Shown: in pieces, positions 8,284-16,658 of the stretch
How the letters are laid out: each line of letters begins with the position of its first letter
Position numbering within the stretch: the first letter of the stretch is position 1
Assembly: GCF_017306585.1 (NCBI RefSeq)
Contig: NZ_JAFKIC010000157.1
Location: forward strand, 1 to 37,099
Origin: Mesorhizobium sp.
Lineage (GTDB): Bacteria; Pseudomonadota; Alphaproteobacteria; Rhizobiales; Rhizobiaceae
Length of the DNA: 37,099 nt
Reading direction: 5' to 3'
Made by a program: the position numbers and the translations under genes
Notes under the pieces: model-generated
Databases searched by the model: none
What the model was told of the DNA's origin: nothing
The model's input: the letters and a program-made list of their open reading frames with translations, nothing else

Positions 8284-9018
8284 ATGCAAAAGGCTGCCGC
8301 CGAACGGAACAACGAGGTCATCGCCGCGCAACTCGCGCCGGTCGGCCGCGAGACGGTTCAGGACCGTGTCTACTCCGAACTGCGCCGCGCCCTGATCGGC
8401 GGCCTGTTCGAGCCGAGCCAGGTGCTGACCATCCGGGGCCTGGCCGATGCGCTGGTCACATCGACCATGCCGGTGCGCGAGGCGCTCGGCCGGCTGATCA
8501 CGGAAAAGGCGCTGGAGGCGCTGCCCAACCGTTCGGTGCGGGTGCCGCCGATCACGCTCGAACGCCTCGATGATCTCTTGCGCGCCCGCATCCTGATCGA
8601 GGGCGAGGCGATAGCGCTGGCCGCGCCGCGCATGAGCACGCGTCAGATCGCCGCCATCGAAACCATTCTGGGCGAATGGGACGAGATGCGGGCGTTGAAA
8701 CACAAGAAGGATGTCGACCGCGAGGTGACGCTCAACCAGAGCTTCCATTTCGAGATTTATCGCGCCTGCGGCTCGGCAGTGCTGATCCCGATGATCGAGA
8801 GCCTATGGCTGCAGTCGGGACCTTGCATCCGTGTGGCGATCTACGCGTTCTCGGAGGCCGGCGAGGTCGACACCGCCCAGTATCACCGCGGCATCGTCAC
8901 GGCGCTCGCCACGCAGGATGCGCAGGCCGCGCGCGATGCGCTCGTCGCCGACATCAGCCGGCCCTTCACATTCCTGCGCAGCAAGCTGCAATCGGCCGCC
9001 GGGAAGGGTCTGATATGA
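8284..9018 (+). CDS. GntR family transcriptional regulator, FadR/FCD subfamily
   Basis: A 244-residue regulator. The N-terminal winged helix covers about residues 20-85 (VQDRVYSELRRALIGG, then SQVLTIRGLADALVTS and PVREALGRL). The all-helical FCD ligand domain follows, with the metal/ligand-type residues of RARILIEGEAIALAA, NQSFHFEIYRACGS and YHRGIVTALATQD. Start ATG 8284 is preferred over an in-frame GTG at 8206 because it has AGAGCGG upstream and the extra residues lack homology. Its stop overlaps the DUF3830 start (ATGA), so it heads an operon with the genes to its right and diverges from liv. Likely a metabolite-released repressor of both operons. Confidence 0.88.
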   Translation: MQKAAAERNNEVIAAQLAPVGRETVQDRVYSELRRALIGGLFEPSQVLTIRGLADALVTSTMPVREALGRLITEKALEALPNRSVRVPPITLERLDDLLRARILIEGEAIALAAPRMSTRQIAAIETILGEWDEMRALKHKKDVDREVTLNQSFHFEIYRACGSAVLIPMIESLWLQSGPCIRVAIYAFSEAGEVDTAQYHRGIVTALATQDAQAARDALVADISRPFTFLRSKLQSAAGKGLI

Positions 9019-9497
9019 CCGCCATCGGCATCACCGAGCCGCGCTCCGGTCTTTCCGTAAAGGCGGTGTTGCTGCCGGAGAAGGCGCCGGAAAACGTCGC
9101 CTTCCTCAAGGCATACCTCGCCACGCCACGTGTGGTGCCCGGCATCCACGCGATGTGGACGGGACCGGAAATCTCCTGCCCGGTTCCCGCTGCTGATCTC
9201 GACGGCCAGTCCTATGCGAGACCCTTGCCGGCGGAAAACGCGACGCTGACGCCGCAGCCCGGCGACATCGTGCTGTCCTACGTGCCGCCGCGCATGTGGA
9301 GTGGCAATCCCAATGCGATCTTCGACATCGGCCTGTTCTACGGGCAGGGGGCGCGGCTTCTGTTCCCGATCGGCTGGCTCGCCGGCAGTGTGGTTGCGCA
9401 GCTGCCCGTCGGGGAGCGTGATGGTTTCGCCGCCGCCTGCGGCATCATCCGCCGCAATGGTGCCTGCGAAATCACCTTCAGCCTGGCGGAGGCCTGA
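9015..9497 (+). CDS. DUF3830 family protein (cyclophilin-like fold)
   Basis: The 160-residue protein shows the pattern I associate with DUF3830: an N-terminal strand plus helix (PENVAFLKAYLATP), the HAMWTGPEISCPVP strand, ENATLTPQPGDIVL, and a GLFYGQGARLLFP segment followed by GWLAGSVVAQL. Proteins of this family are predicted to have a cyclophilin-like barrel. Their biochemical function is not known to me, but they often sit in catabolic operons. It overlaps gntR by ATGA and abuts the next gene with no gap, so it is co-expressed with them. No signal peptide or membrane segment is seen. Confidence 0.7.
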   Translation: MTAIGITEPRSGLSVKAVLLPEKAPENVAFLKAYLATPRVVPGIHAMWTGPEISCPVPAADLDGQSYARPLPAENATLTPQPGDIVLSYVPPRMWSGNPNAIFDIGLFYGQGARLLFPIGWLAGSVVAQLPVGERDGFAAACGIIRRNGACEITFSLAEA

Positions 9498-9851
9498 ATG
9501 GCGGACGACAGTTTCGAGCTCTTCGATCTTCGCGTCGAGGCTGTAGTCCCGGAGGGTAAGCCGATCTATTGTGGCGCCAGGGCTGGCGACTATTTCGAGC
9601 TCAAGGGCGAAATGCTGTCGATGCCGGCCGGGCAGGGATTCTCCATCTATTCGCTCGCCGCCGTCCTGCCGCTGCTGGCGGCAAAACAGCGCCCGACCCA
9701 CGCCAATGACTGGATGACCTCGGACGCCGAGATCGCCTGTCCCGATCCCAACTGTGCCAGCCGGCTGCGGATCGTCAGGGTGGGCAGGCGGCGGTTCAGC
9801 CACGCCGAAACCACGGCCGTGCCGCTCCCGAAGGAGAACGACCCGACATGA
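9498..9851 (+). CDS. TIGR04076-like small protein
   Basis: A 117-residue protein resembling the TIGR04076 family: an N-terminal beta strand (FDLRVEAVVPEG), a PIYCGARAGDYFELKG turn, and a C-terminal DAEIACPDPNCASRLRIVRV strand. The three cysteines (one in PIYCG, two in CPDPNC) are conspicuous and could bind a metal. Function is unknown. The start codon immediately follows the DUF3830 stop and the end overlaps the aldo/keto reductase by ATGA. It is slightly longer at the C-terminus than I expect for the family. Confidence 0.6.
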   Translation: MADDSFELFDLRVEAVVPEGKPIYCGARAGDYFELKGEMLSMPAGQGFSIYSLAAVLPLLAAKQRPTHANDWMTSDAEIACPDPNCASRLRIVRVGRRRFSHAETTAVPLPKENDPT

Positions 9852-10903
9852 GCGCCAGGACCTTCGAGCTCAGCTCCGGCTACACCATCTCGCGCGTCAT
9901 TCGCGGCGGTTGGCAATTGGCCGGCGGCCATGGTGCCATCGATCGCCAGCAGGCGGTGAGCGACCTGATCGCCACCTTCGATGCGGGCATCTGGACCTAT
10001 GATTGCGCCGACATCTACACCGGCGTCGAGGAATTGATCGGCGCCGCCCGGCTGCGGCTGGCCAGTGAGCGCGGTCTGGACGTCGCCGCCAGGATGAAGG
10101 TGCACACCAAGCTGGTGCCCGATCTCGAACGGCTGGCCGCCATCAGCCGCGACTACATCAGGGGCATCGTCGATCAGTCATTGCGCCGGCTGAAGACCGA
10201 GCGGCTCGATCTCGTGCAGTTCCACTGGTGGGACTACGCGCAGCCCCGCTATATCGAGGCGATGGGCTGGCTCGACGAATTGCGGCGCGAGGGCAAGGTG
10301 CGGGATCTCGGCACCACCAATTTCGATACGCCGCGGCTCGCCGAAATCCTGGCCGCCGGCATTCCGCTGGTCAGCCAGCAACTGCAATATTCCGTGCTCG
10401 ACCAGCGGGCGGCGGCAAGCCTTGCCGCGCTCGCAGCGAACAACGGCGTCAGCTTCCTTTGCTACGGTTCGGTGGCCGGCGGCTTCCTCAGCGAGAAGTG
10501 GCTGGGTGTCGCCGAGCCTTCGATGCCGCTCGAGAACCGGTCTCTGGTCAAATACAAGCTGATCATCGACGATTTCGGTGGCTGGGACCTTTTTCAATCC
10601 CTGCTCGGGACGCTGAAGGCGGTCGGAGATCGCCATGGCGTGGACATCGCGACGATCGCCAGCGCCTGGGTGCTCGGCCAGCCATGTGTGGCGGCCGTCA
10701 TCGTCGGTGCCCGCAACCAGGCGCATGCGGTTGCCAACGCCGGCATCATGGATGTCAGCCTGTCGGCGCAGGACCGGGCAGCCATCGATGCCGTGATCGC
10801 TGAACGCAGGGGGCCGGAAGGCGACGTCTATACGCTGGAGCGCGACCGCCACGGCCGCCACGGCTCGATCATGCATTACAATCTGAACGCAGGCCGCACA
10901 TGA
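9848..10903 (+). CDS. Aldo/keto reductase
   Basis: A 351-residue NAD(P)H-dependent oxidoreductase of the AKR superfamily. The catalytic tetrad can be read as Asp and Tyr in YDCADIYTGVEELIG, Lys in ARMKVHTKL and His in LVQFHWWDY. Later barrel segments GKVRDLGTTNF and VIVGARNQAH (cofactor phosphate/adenine contact) are present. AAGGAG lies upstream of the ATG. It overlaps genes on both sides by ATGA, so it acts in the same pathway, probably reducing an aldehyde or ketone formed from the imported compound. The carbonyl substrate is unknown. Confidence 0.88.
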   Translation: MSARTFELSSGYTISRVIRGGWQLAGGHGAIDRQQAVSDLIATFDAGIWTYDCADIYTGVEELIGAARLRLASERGLDVAARMKVHTKLVPDLERLAAISRDYIRGIVDQSLRRLKTERLDLVQFHWWDYAQPRYIEAMGWLDELRREGKVRDLGTTNFDTPRLAEILAAGIPLVSQQLQYSVLDQRAAASLAALAANNGVSFLCYGSVAGGFLSEKWLGVAEPSMPLENRSLVKYKLIIDDFGGWDLFQSLLGTLKAVGDRHGVDIATIASAWVLGQPCVAAVIVGARNQAHAVANAGIMDVSLSAQDRAAIDAVIAERRGPEGDVYTLERDRHGRHGSIMHYNLNAGRT

Positions 10904-11331
10904 GCGCCATCCAGGCCACGCTGTTCGCCAGGGCCAGCGCCGAGATCGTCGACCTGCATCGCTTCTTCGTCGACTGGTTCGTCGCCGCGCGCGCCGAAAG
11001 GGTGGACTTCGGCCGCTTCGAGGCAGCCATGGGGGAAGGCTTCTGCATGATCGCACCGAGCGGCGCGGTCCTCGATCGCGACGCGGTCCTCGACCATGTC
11101 AGGCAAAGTCGCGCGACTTGCGATGACGGCTTCGCCATCTCGATCGAGGATATCCGGCCCGGTTGGCAAGCCGACGGCATGATCGTCATCCTCTACATCG
11201 AGGCGCAACTGCGTGGCGGCAAGCGCAGCCGCCGCCAGTCGAGCGCTGTCTTCACCACCAGTTCATCGGCGCCCAACGGCGTCCAATGGCGGCATCTGCA
11301 TGAGACCTGGCTGCAGGTGCCAGAAGGCTGA
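10900..11331 (+). CDS. SnoaL-like/NTF2-fold protein
   Basis: A 143-residue protein with the helix-strand pattern of small NTF2-like domains (DUF4440/SnoaL): an N-terminal helix (IVDLHRFFVDWFVAAR), GEGFCMIAPSGAVLDRDAVLDH, then strands ending in WRHLHETWLQVPEG. Such folds serve as small enzymes or ligand-binding subunits; no catalytic residues can be assigned. It overlaps the aldo/keto reductase by ATGA and lies 49 bp before the binding-protein gene. Confidence 0.6.
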   Translation: MSAIQATLFARASAEIVDLHRFFVDWFVAARAERVDFGRFEAAMGEGFCMIAPSGAVLDRDAVLDHVRQSRATCDDGFAISIEDIRPGWQADGMIVILYIEAQLRGGKRSRRQSSAVFTTSSSAPNGVQWRHLHETWLQVPEG

Positions 11332-11380
11332 ACAGGCTTCAGAGATCAAACTCCAGTCGGATAACTCAAGGGGAACAACA

Positions 11381-12640
11381 ATGAGGAACACGATACTGAA
11401 ATTCACAACAGCACTGGCTCTCGTCACGATGGCAGGCGCCGCGCAGGCGGCCGATTGCAAGATCACGGTAGGCCTCGTCATGGAACTGACCGGTCCGGCC
11501 GGCGAATATGGTCAGGCCGGCGCCAAGTCTGTCGAAATGGCCTTTCGCGACATCAACGCCGCCGGCGGGGTTCGCGGCTGCGACCTCGCGACCGACACGC
11601 GCGACAGCCAGAGCCAGGGCAACATCGCGGTCGACGCCGCGACCCAACTCGTGCAGGTCAAGAAGGTGCCGGTCATCATCGGTGGCATCATCTCCTCGGT
11701 GTCGATCCCGATCCTGACCTCGGTCACCGCCCCGGCCAAGATCGTTCAGGTGTCGCCCGCATCTTCCTCGCCGACGCTGACCGCGCTTGGCCGTGATGGC
11801 AAGACCAACGGCATCTTCTTCCGCACCATCACCTCGGATGCGCTGCAAGGCGTCGCCGCCGCCAAATATGCGGTCGACAAGGGCTTCAAGAAGCTGTCGA
11901 TCATCCACGTCAACAACGATTTCGGCGTCAACATGGTGGCGGAATTCTCGCGTGCCTACAAAGCGCTCGGCGGCACCATCGTTTCGGACACGCCCTACAA
12001 CGAGAAGCAGTCGAGCTATGCTTCGGAAGTGACGGCGGCGATGGGAGGCGAGCCGGACGGGCTCTACCTCGTCAGCACGCCGGTCGACGGCGCCACGATC
12101 GCCCGCACCTGGATTTCGCAGGGCGGCGTGCAGAAGTTCCTGCTTAACGACGGCATGAACAGCCCGGACTTCATCGAGTCCGTCGGCGCCGACTATCTGA
12201 AGGAGGCCTATGGCACCTCTTCCGGCACCAGCCCGACCGCGTCGACCGACTATTTCATGAAGAACTACAAGGAATTCTCGGGCATCGAACCGTCCAACCC
12301 GGCGGCCGACCGCTCCTACGATGCCGGCGCCATCGTTGGGCTGGCGATCGCCATCGCCGGCTCCGAGGATCCGGCCAAGATCAAGGATGCAATGTACAAG
12401 GCGGTCGACCCGGCGGGCACGCCGATCTATGCCGGCAAGGACGAATTCGCCAAGGCGCTCGGCCTGATCAAGGATGGCAAGCCGATCCGCTACGAAGGCG
12501 TCATCGGTCCTGTCGCCTTCGACAAGTATGGCGACATCACCGGTCCGTTCCGGCTCTGGAAGATCGTCGACGGCAAGGTGACGACCGACGGCGAGATGAC
12601 CACCGACGACGTCAACGCCCTGCAGGCGAAATTACAATAG
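11381..12640 (+). CDS. Periplasmic substrate-binding protein of a branched-chain amino acid-type (HAAT) ABC importer
   Basis: A 419-residue protein with a clear Sec signal peptide (MRNTILKF, hydrophobic core, cleavage after AAQA) and the LivJ-type type I fold: ITVGLVMELTGPAGEYGQAG, then AAGGVRGCDL and VIIGGIISSVSIPI. ATG 11381 is chosen over an in-frame extension to 11213 because AAGGGGAA precedes it and the signal peptide begins there. It is the only HAAT-type binding protein in the window and is the probable partner of LivGFHM, although encoded on the opposite strand after the gntR operon. The family spans amino acids, amides, urea and aromatics, so the ligand is open. Confidence 0.9.
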   Translation: MRNTILKFTTALALVTMAGAAQAADCKITVGLVMELTGPAGEYGQAGAKSVEMAFRDINAAGGVRGCDLATDTRDSQSQGNIAVDAATQLVQVKKVPVIIGGIISSVSIPILTSVTAPAKIVQVSPASSSPTLTALGRDGKTNGIFFRTITSDALQGVAAAKYAVDKGFKKLSIIHVNNDFGVNMVAEFSRAYKALGGTIVSDTPYNEKQSSYASEVTAAMGGEPDGLYLVSTPVDGATIARTWISQGGVQKFLLNDGMNSPDFIESVGADYLKEAYGTSSGTSPTASTDYFMKNYKEFSGIEPSNPAADRSYDAGAIVGLAIAIAGSEDPAKIKDAMYKAVDPAGTPIYAGKDEFAKALGLIKDGKPIRYEGVIGPVAFDKYGDITGPFRLWKIVDGKVTTDGEMTTDDVNALQAKLQ

Positions 12641-12654
12641 GCGTATTCCGCCTC

Positions 12655-12691
12655 TCCGGCGCGCTACCGTTTCGTCGCGGGTCGCGCCGGA
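12655..12691 (+). terminator. Stem-loop after the binding-protein gene
   Basis: A perfect 9-bp inverted repeat (TCCGGCGCG at 12655-12663 and CGCGCCGGA at 12683-12691) begins 15 nt after the stop, and a small AGGCG/CGCCT hairpin precedes it. The loop is 19 nt and there is no T-run, so it may be a weak terminator or a 3'-end stabilising structure. Confidence 0.4.
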
Positions 12692-12796
12692 CATCAAGCC
12701 TGGCTGATCCAGAAGTCCTTCACGGTTGCCCTGATCCCGGCCAATGCCGTAGACAGGCGGCCGCGAACAGGATTCCAGCAGGCGGAGAAGAACCAT

Positions 12797-13645
12797 ATGT
12801 CGGACCGGATGAAGACCATCTCCACATCCAAATCGCATGGCGGCGTGCAGGGCGTTTATTCCCACGCCTCGGATGCCTGCGCCTGCGACATGGTTTTTGC
12901 CGTCTTCGTGCCGCCGCAGGCCCGTGAAAGACCTTGCCCTGTCGTCTGGTACCTCTCCGGCCTCACCTGCACCCATGCCAATGTCATGGACAAGGGCGAA
13001 TACAGGCGCATGGCCGCCGAGCTTGGCCTGATCGTCGTCTGCCCTGACACCAGCCCGCGCGGCGCCGATGTTCCCGACGAGAAGGACAATTGGCAGTTCG
13101 GTTGCGGCGCCGGCTTCTATCTCGACGCGACGCAGCAGCCCTATGCGAAGAACTATCGCATGTATTCCTATGTCACCGAGGAACTGCCGGCGCTGATTGC
13201 CGCTGAATTTCCTGTCGACATGACGCGCCAGGCGATCTTTGGCCACTCGATGGGCGGCCATGGCGCGCTAACGATTGCGCTGAAAAATCCGCAACGGTTC
13301 AGGAGCTGCTCGGCCTTCGCGCCGATCGTGCAGCCCAGCACCTCGGGCTGGTCGAAGCCGGCGCTCGAAAAATATCTCGGTGCGGATCAGACGGCATGGC
13401 GCGGCTACGATGCCACGCTGCTCATTGAGGATGGCAATCGCTTGCCCGAACTTCTCGTTGATCAAGGGACAGCCGACGGCTTTCTCAAAGACGGGCTGAA
13501 ACCCTGGCTGCTCGAAGAGGCCTGCGCCAAGGCCGGCATGACGCTGAGGCTGCGCATGCAGGAGGGCTACGACCACTCCTACTTTTTCATCTCGACGTTC
13601 ATGGAAGACCATCTGAGATGGCACGCGGAACGTCTGTCCGCGTAA
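12797..13645 (+). CDS. fghA: S-formylglutathione hydrolase
   Basis: This 282-residue alpha/beta hydrolase matches the esterase D/FghA family in length and motifs: KTISTSKSHGGVQGVYSH at the start, WYLSGLTCTHAN, the nucleophile serine in GHSMGGHGAL, the aspartate in DQGTADGFL and the histidine in YDHSYFF. It hydrolyses S-formylglutathione to formate and glutathione, the last step of glutathione-dependent formaldehyde oxidation in the cytoplasm. GGAGAAG precedes ATG 12797. It may be transcribed with, or separately from, the binding protein 156 bp upstream. The glutathione-dependent formaldehyde dehydrogenase is not in the window. Its position fits the demethylase-type flavoprotein and fdsD nearby. 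Confidence 0.93.
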   Translation: MSDRMKTISTSKSHGGVQGVYSHASDACACDMVFAVFVPPQARERPCPVVWYLSGLTCTHANVMDKGEYRRMAAELGLIVVCPDTSPRGADVPDEKDNWQFGCGAGFYLDATQQPYAKNYRMYSYVTEELPALIAAEFPVDMTRQAIFGHSMGGHGALTIALKNPQRFRSCSAFAPIVQPSTSGWSKPALEKYLGADQTAWRGYDATLLIEDGNRLPELLVDQGTADGFLKDGLKPWLLEEACAKAGMTLRLRMQEGYDHSYFFISTFMEDHLRWHAERLSA

Positions 13646-13661
13646 GTGCATAGGATAGGCA

Positions 13662-13679
13662 GCCCGGCAATCGCCGGGC
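13662..13679. terminator. Hairpin between convergent fghA and nucleoside hydrolase
   Basis: GCCCGGC and GCCGGGC form a perfect 7-bp stem with a four-base AATC loop in the 58-bp gap between two convergent genes. Placement suggests a bidirectional terminator; the flanks have no strong T-run. Confidence 0.5.
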
Positions 13680-13703
13680 CGCGTGTCTCGCGCTCTTTGC
13701 GGT

Positions 13704-14636
13704 TTAGTCCCGCAAGAGGTCGAACATCAACTTGAAGAACCGGTCCGCGTCGACCTCGTGGGCGATACGGGCATTATCCTTCTCGCCGCGCTCGCCCCAG
13801 AAATCGGCGACCGTCGCGCCGAAAGCGTAGGTGCCGGACAGGTCGACGCCGATATGGGCGGGGCGCGTACGCACCAGTGTCGGGTCGATGGCCAGCGCCA
13901 GCGCCAGCGGATCGTGCATGGCGCCGCCGACGCCCATCGAGTTGCGGTGCAGCTTCTCGTAGAACAACAGCCAGTCGTTGACGAGCTTGCCGAGTGGTGT
14001 GTCGATAGTAGCGAGTTCGGCATATTGCGGCGCCTCGATCAGCACCTGCATGGTGACGTCGAGCCCGACCATCAGGATCGGCACGCCGCTGTCGAGCACG
14101 ATCTTCAACGCTTCAGGGTCGCAGAAGGCGTTGAACTCCGTCGGCGTGATGATCTCGCTCTTGCGGTAGAAGACACCGCCCATCCAGATCAGTTCCTTGA
14201 TCTTGGGCAGCACGTCGCGATGCTTGAGGATCAGGAGGCCGATGTTCGACAGCGGACCGGTGGCGACGACCAGGATCGGTTCGGGCGCCGCGCGCAGCTT
14301 GTCGGCCAGGAAATCGACCGCGTGCTGGTCGACAGGCTTGATGGTTGCCTGCGGCAGATAGGGCGAGCCTTCGAGGCCGCTCGGGCCATCGGCGGTGCCC
14401 AGCACCAGCGGGCGGGCGAGGGGACGGTGGCATCCTTGCGCGACGGGTACGTCGCCGGCGCCGATATATTCCAGGATGCGCAAGGCGTTGGCGGTGGTCT
14501 TTTCGACTTCGGCGTTGCCGCATGTCGTGGTGACGCCGAGAAGCTCGATGGCCGGCGAGCGGTGCGCCATGACAAGCGCGATGGCATCGTCATGGCCTGG
14601 GTCGCAGTCGAACAGGATTGGAGTTGCTGTGGTCAT
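13704..14636 (-). CDS. Inosine-uridine preferring nucleoside hydrolase (IUNH)
   Basis: A 310-residue nucleoside N-ribohydrolase. The calcium-binding loop DCDPGHDDA is canonical near residue 10, and the C-terminal HDPLALAL carries the catalytic-type histidine and the last calcium ligand. VVATGPLSNIGLL and IKELIWMGGVF are also typical. The enzyme splits a nucleoside into free base and ribose. ATG 14636 has GAGGACC upstream; an in-frame GTG at 14651 overlaps the previous stop and is an alternative start. It is the last gene of the BMP-transporter operon, so imported nucleosides are the likely substrates. Confidence 0.88.
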   Translation of the reverse strand: MTTATPILFDCDPGHDDAIALVMAHRSPAIELLGVTTTCGNAEVEKTTANALRILEYIGAGDVPVAQGCHRPLARPLVLGTADGPSGLEGSPYLPQATIKPVDQHAVDFLADKLRAAPEPILVVATGPLSNIGLLILKHRDVLPKIKELIWMGGVFYRKSEIITPTEFNAFCDPEALKIVLDSGVPILMVGLDVTMQVLIEAPQYAELATIDTPLGKLVNDWLLFYEKLHRNSMGVGGAMHDPLALALAIDPTLVRTRPAHIGVDLSGTYAFGATVADFWGERGEKDNARIAHEVDADRFFKLMFDLLRD

Positions 14637-14647
14637 TTTTTCGGTCC

Positions 14648-15661
14648 TCACGCCGCTTGTTCGTAGCGCGCGATGGTTTGCTTGAAGATGTTCAGGAAGC
14701 GGCGCCCATCCAGATCGGTGCAGATGCGCGTCGTCTTCGGCCCGCCGCCAGGCAGCAACTGCCGGCCGCGATGCGCGACCGTCTGGCCGCGCGCCAGTCG
14801 CCCGTCGAGCACGACGTCGGCGAAGAGGGGTTCGGTCATCGTTGCAAGGCTGGGGTCGAAAGCCAGCGCGACGGTGATCACGTCATCCATCGGGAAGCCG
14901 ACGAGATCGAAGAATTCACGCCAGATGTCGATGTAGATCGGGAAGGAGTCGGCGATCATGTCGAAGACGGGATTGTTCTTCGCGTCCGCCTGCATGTCGG
15001 CGATATCGTCGCGCGTCAGCATGGAGTCAGCGACGCGGTTGTCCTCGCAAATGTCGAGCGGCACCAGGATCTTGTCGACCTCGGCGTTGAGCACGATGCG
15101 CGAAGCCTCCGGATCGGCCCAGATGTTGTATTCCGAGAGCGGCGTGATGTTGCCGGGTGTCTGAAAATTGCCGCCGAGCACGAGCAGCCGCTTGAGCGCG
15201 CCTGTCAGCCGAGGCTCCTGCAGCAGCGCCATCGCCGCATTGGTCAGCGGGCCGGTGGTCACCAGCGTGATCTCTCCGGGATTGGACATGACCGTGTCGA
15301 TGATGAAGTCGACGGCATGTCCCGGCGTTGCCGGTCGGGATGGCGTCGGTGCTGGCGGATTGAACTTCTTCAACCGGTCTCCGAAGCGGGCGACGAGCCG
15401 CTTTTCGAAATGCACCGGCGCTTCCATGTCGGCCTTGGAATTGCCGACGATCGGGCGCCATGCCCCGGCATGGACCGGTATGTCGTCGCGCCCGGCAAGT
15501 GTGAGCGTGTTGAGCACGACATTGGTGACCTGCTCGATCGGACCTGCCGCGCCGGTTACCGTGGTGACGCCTTCGAGCCGGACATTCGGGTGCGCGGCTG
15601 CGAACAGCACGGCCAGAATGTCGTCGCCGGCAGAATCCACGTCGAGGATTATGCGTTCCAT
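14648..15661 (-). CDS. Divergent nucleoside hydrolase-like protein (IUNH family)
   Basis: A 337-residue IUNH homologue. It keeps the aspartates of the calcium loop but reads DVDSAGDD rather than DxDPGxDD, and at the C-terminal site it has MDDVITVAL where the active enzymes have HDPLAVA, so the usual catalytic histidine is not obvious. LVTTGPLTNAAMAL and KRLLVLGGNF identify the family. ATG 15661 follows AAGGAA; an upstream open extension to 15808 lies in the permease gene and is not used. The divergence suggests another base specificity, another ribosyl-like substrate or a regulatory role beside the canonical paralogue directly downstream. Confidence 0.82.
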   Translation of the reverse strand: MERIILDVDSAGDDILAVLFAAAHPNVRLEGVTTVTGAAGPIEQVTNVVLNTLTLAGRDDIPVHAGAWRPIVGNSKADMEAPVHFEKRLVARFGDRLKKFNPPAPTPSRPATPGHAVDFIIDTVMSNPGEITLVTTGPLTNAAMALLQEPRLTGALKRLLVLGGNFQTPGNITPLSEYNIWADPEASRIVLNAEVDKILVPLDICEDNRVADSMLTRDDIADMQADAKNNPVFDMIADSFPIYIDIWREFFDLVGFPMDDVITVALAFDPSLATMTEPLFADVVLDGRLARGQTVAHRGRQLLPGGGPKTTRICTDLDGRRFLNIFKQTIARYEQAA

Positions 15662-15671
15662 GTGAGTTCCT

Positions 15672-16658
15672 TCATTGCGGATTTTTGTCTGCGGGTACGC
15701 TGTTCCGGTCGGTCGAAAGCAGTTTCTGCATCGATGCCAGCGTCTCCTTGATGATTTTCGGCCGCGCCCGGTAGGACAGCGCGAACAGGGCCGTGAGCGC
15801 CACGACATAGGGTACGGTCAGAACCAGGTAGGACGGAAAACCGAACGTCTGCAGACGCAGCGAGAAGGCGTCGGCGAAGCCGAACAGCAGGCAGCCGGCC
15901 AGCACCTTCAACGGGTCGCCATTGGAGAAGATCAGGATCGCCACCGCCATGAAGCCGCGGCCCGACGACATGTTCTCCGTGAACATGGTGATGTAGCCGA
16001 GCGACAGATGCGCACCGGCCAGCCCCGCCAGCAATCCGCACAGCAGCGAGGCGATGTAGCGCACGCGCGTGATCGAGATGCCGAGCGCCTCGGCGGCCTC
16101 GGGCTTTTCGCCGACGACGCGGATGTAGAGGCCGAGCCGGGTGCGGTTGTAGAACAGCACCAGAAGCGGCACCGCGATGAACGCGACATAGACGATCGGC
16201 GTGAAGCCCGAGACCAGCGGGGCCCACGAGCCGAGCAGCGCCTGCGCACCTGGTATCTGCACCTTTGGCAGGCCGACGATGCCGTGGCCGACGATCGATC
16301 CGCGTGTGCCGAAGATCGCCTTCATCAGCGAGATCGTCATGCCGCCAGCTAGGATGTTGAGCGCGAGACCGACCACCACTTCATTGGCACGGAACGTCAC
16401 CACCAGCACGGCGAAGGCGAGTGCGAAGGCCAGCGCGGCCGCCACGCCGCAGGCAACGCCAGCGAAGGCCGATCCTGTCCAGATCGAGCCGAGGACGGCA
16501 AAGAACGCGCCGGCCAGCATCTGGCCCTCGAGACCGATGTTGAAGATGCCTGCCTTGGTGGTGAACGATCCGCCGAGCGCCACCAGCAGGATGGGCGCGG
16601 TGGTGCGCAGCGTGGCCGCGATGAGCGCGATGTTGATGAGCTTGTCTAGAATTTCCAT
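15672..16658 (-). CDS. Nucleoside-type ABC transporter permease (NupQ/YufQ-like)
   Basis: A 328-residue membrane protein of the BPD_transp_2 family with the segments TAPILLVALGGSFTTKAGIFNIGLEGQMLAGAF (start and middle seen as TTKAGIFNIGLEGQ), GLALNILAGG and GRGFMAVAILIFSNGDP. These are typical of the second permease of BMP-type (BmpA-NupOPQ) nucleoside importers. It overlaps the preceding permease by 13 bp and is followed by the nucleoside hydrolases. Confidence 0.87.
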   Translation of the reverse strand: MEILDKLINIALIAATLRTTAPILLVALGGSFTTKAGIFNIGLEGQMLAGAFFAVLGSIWTGSAFAGVACGVAAALAFALAFAVLVVTFRANEVVVGLALNILAGGMTISLMKAIFGTRGSIVGHGIVGLPKVQIPGAQALLGSWAPLVSGFTPIVYVAFIAVPLLVLFYNRTRLGLYIRVVGEKPEAAEALGISITRVRYIASLLCGLLAGLAGAHLSLGYITMFTENMSSGRGFMAVAILIFSNGDPLKVLAGCLLFGFADAFSLRLQTFGFPSYLVLTVPYVVALTALFALSYRARPKIIKETLASMQKLLSTDRNSVPADKNPQ

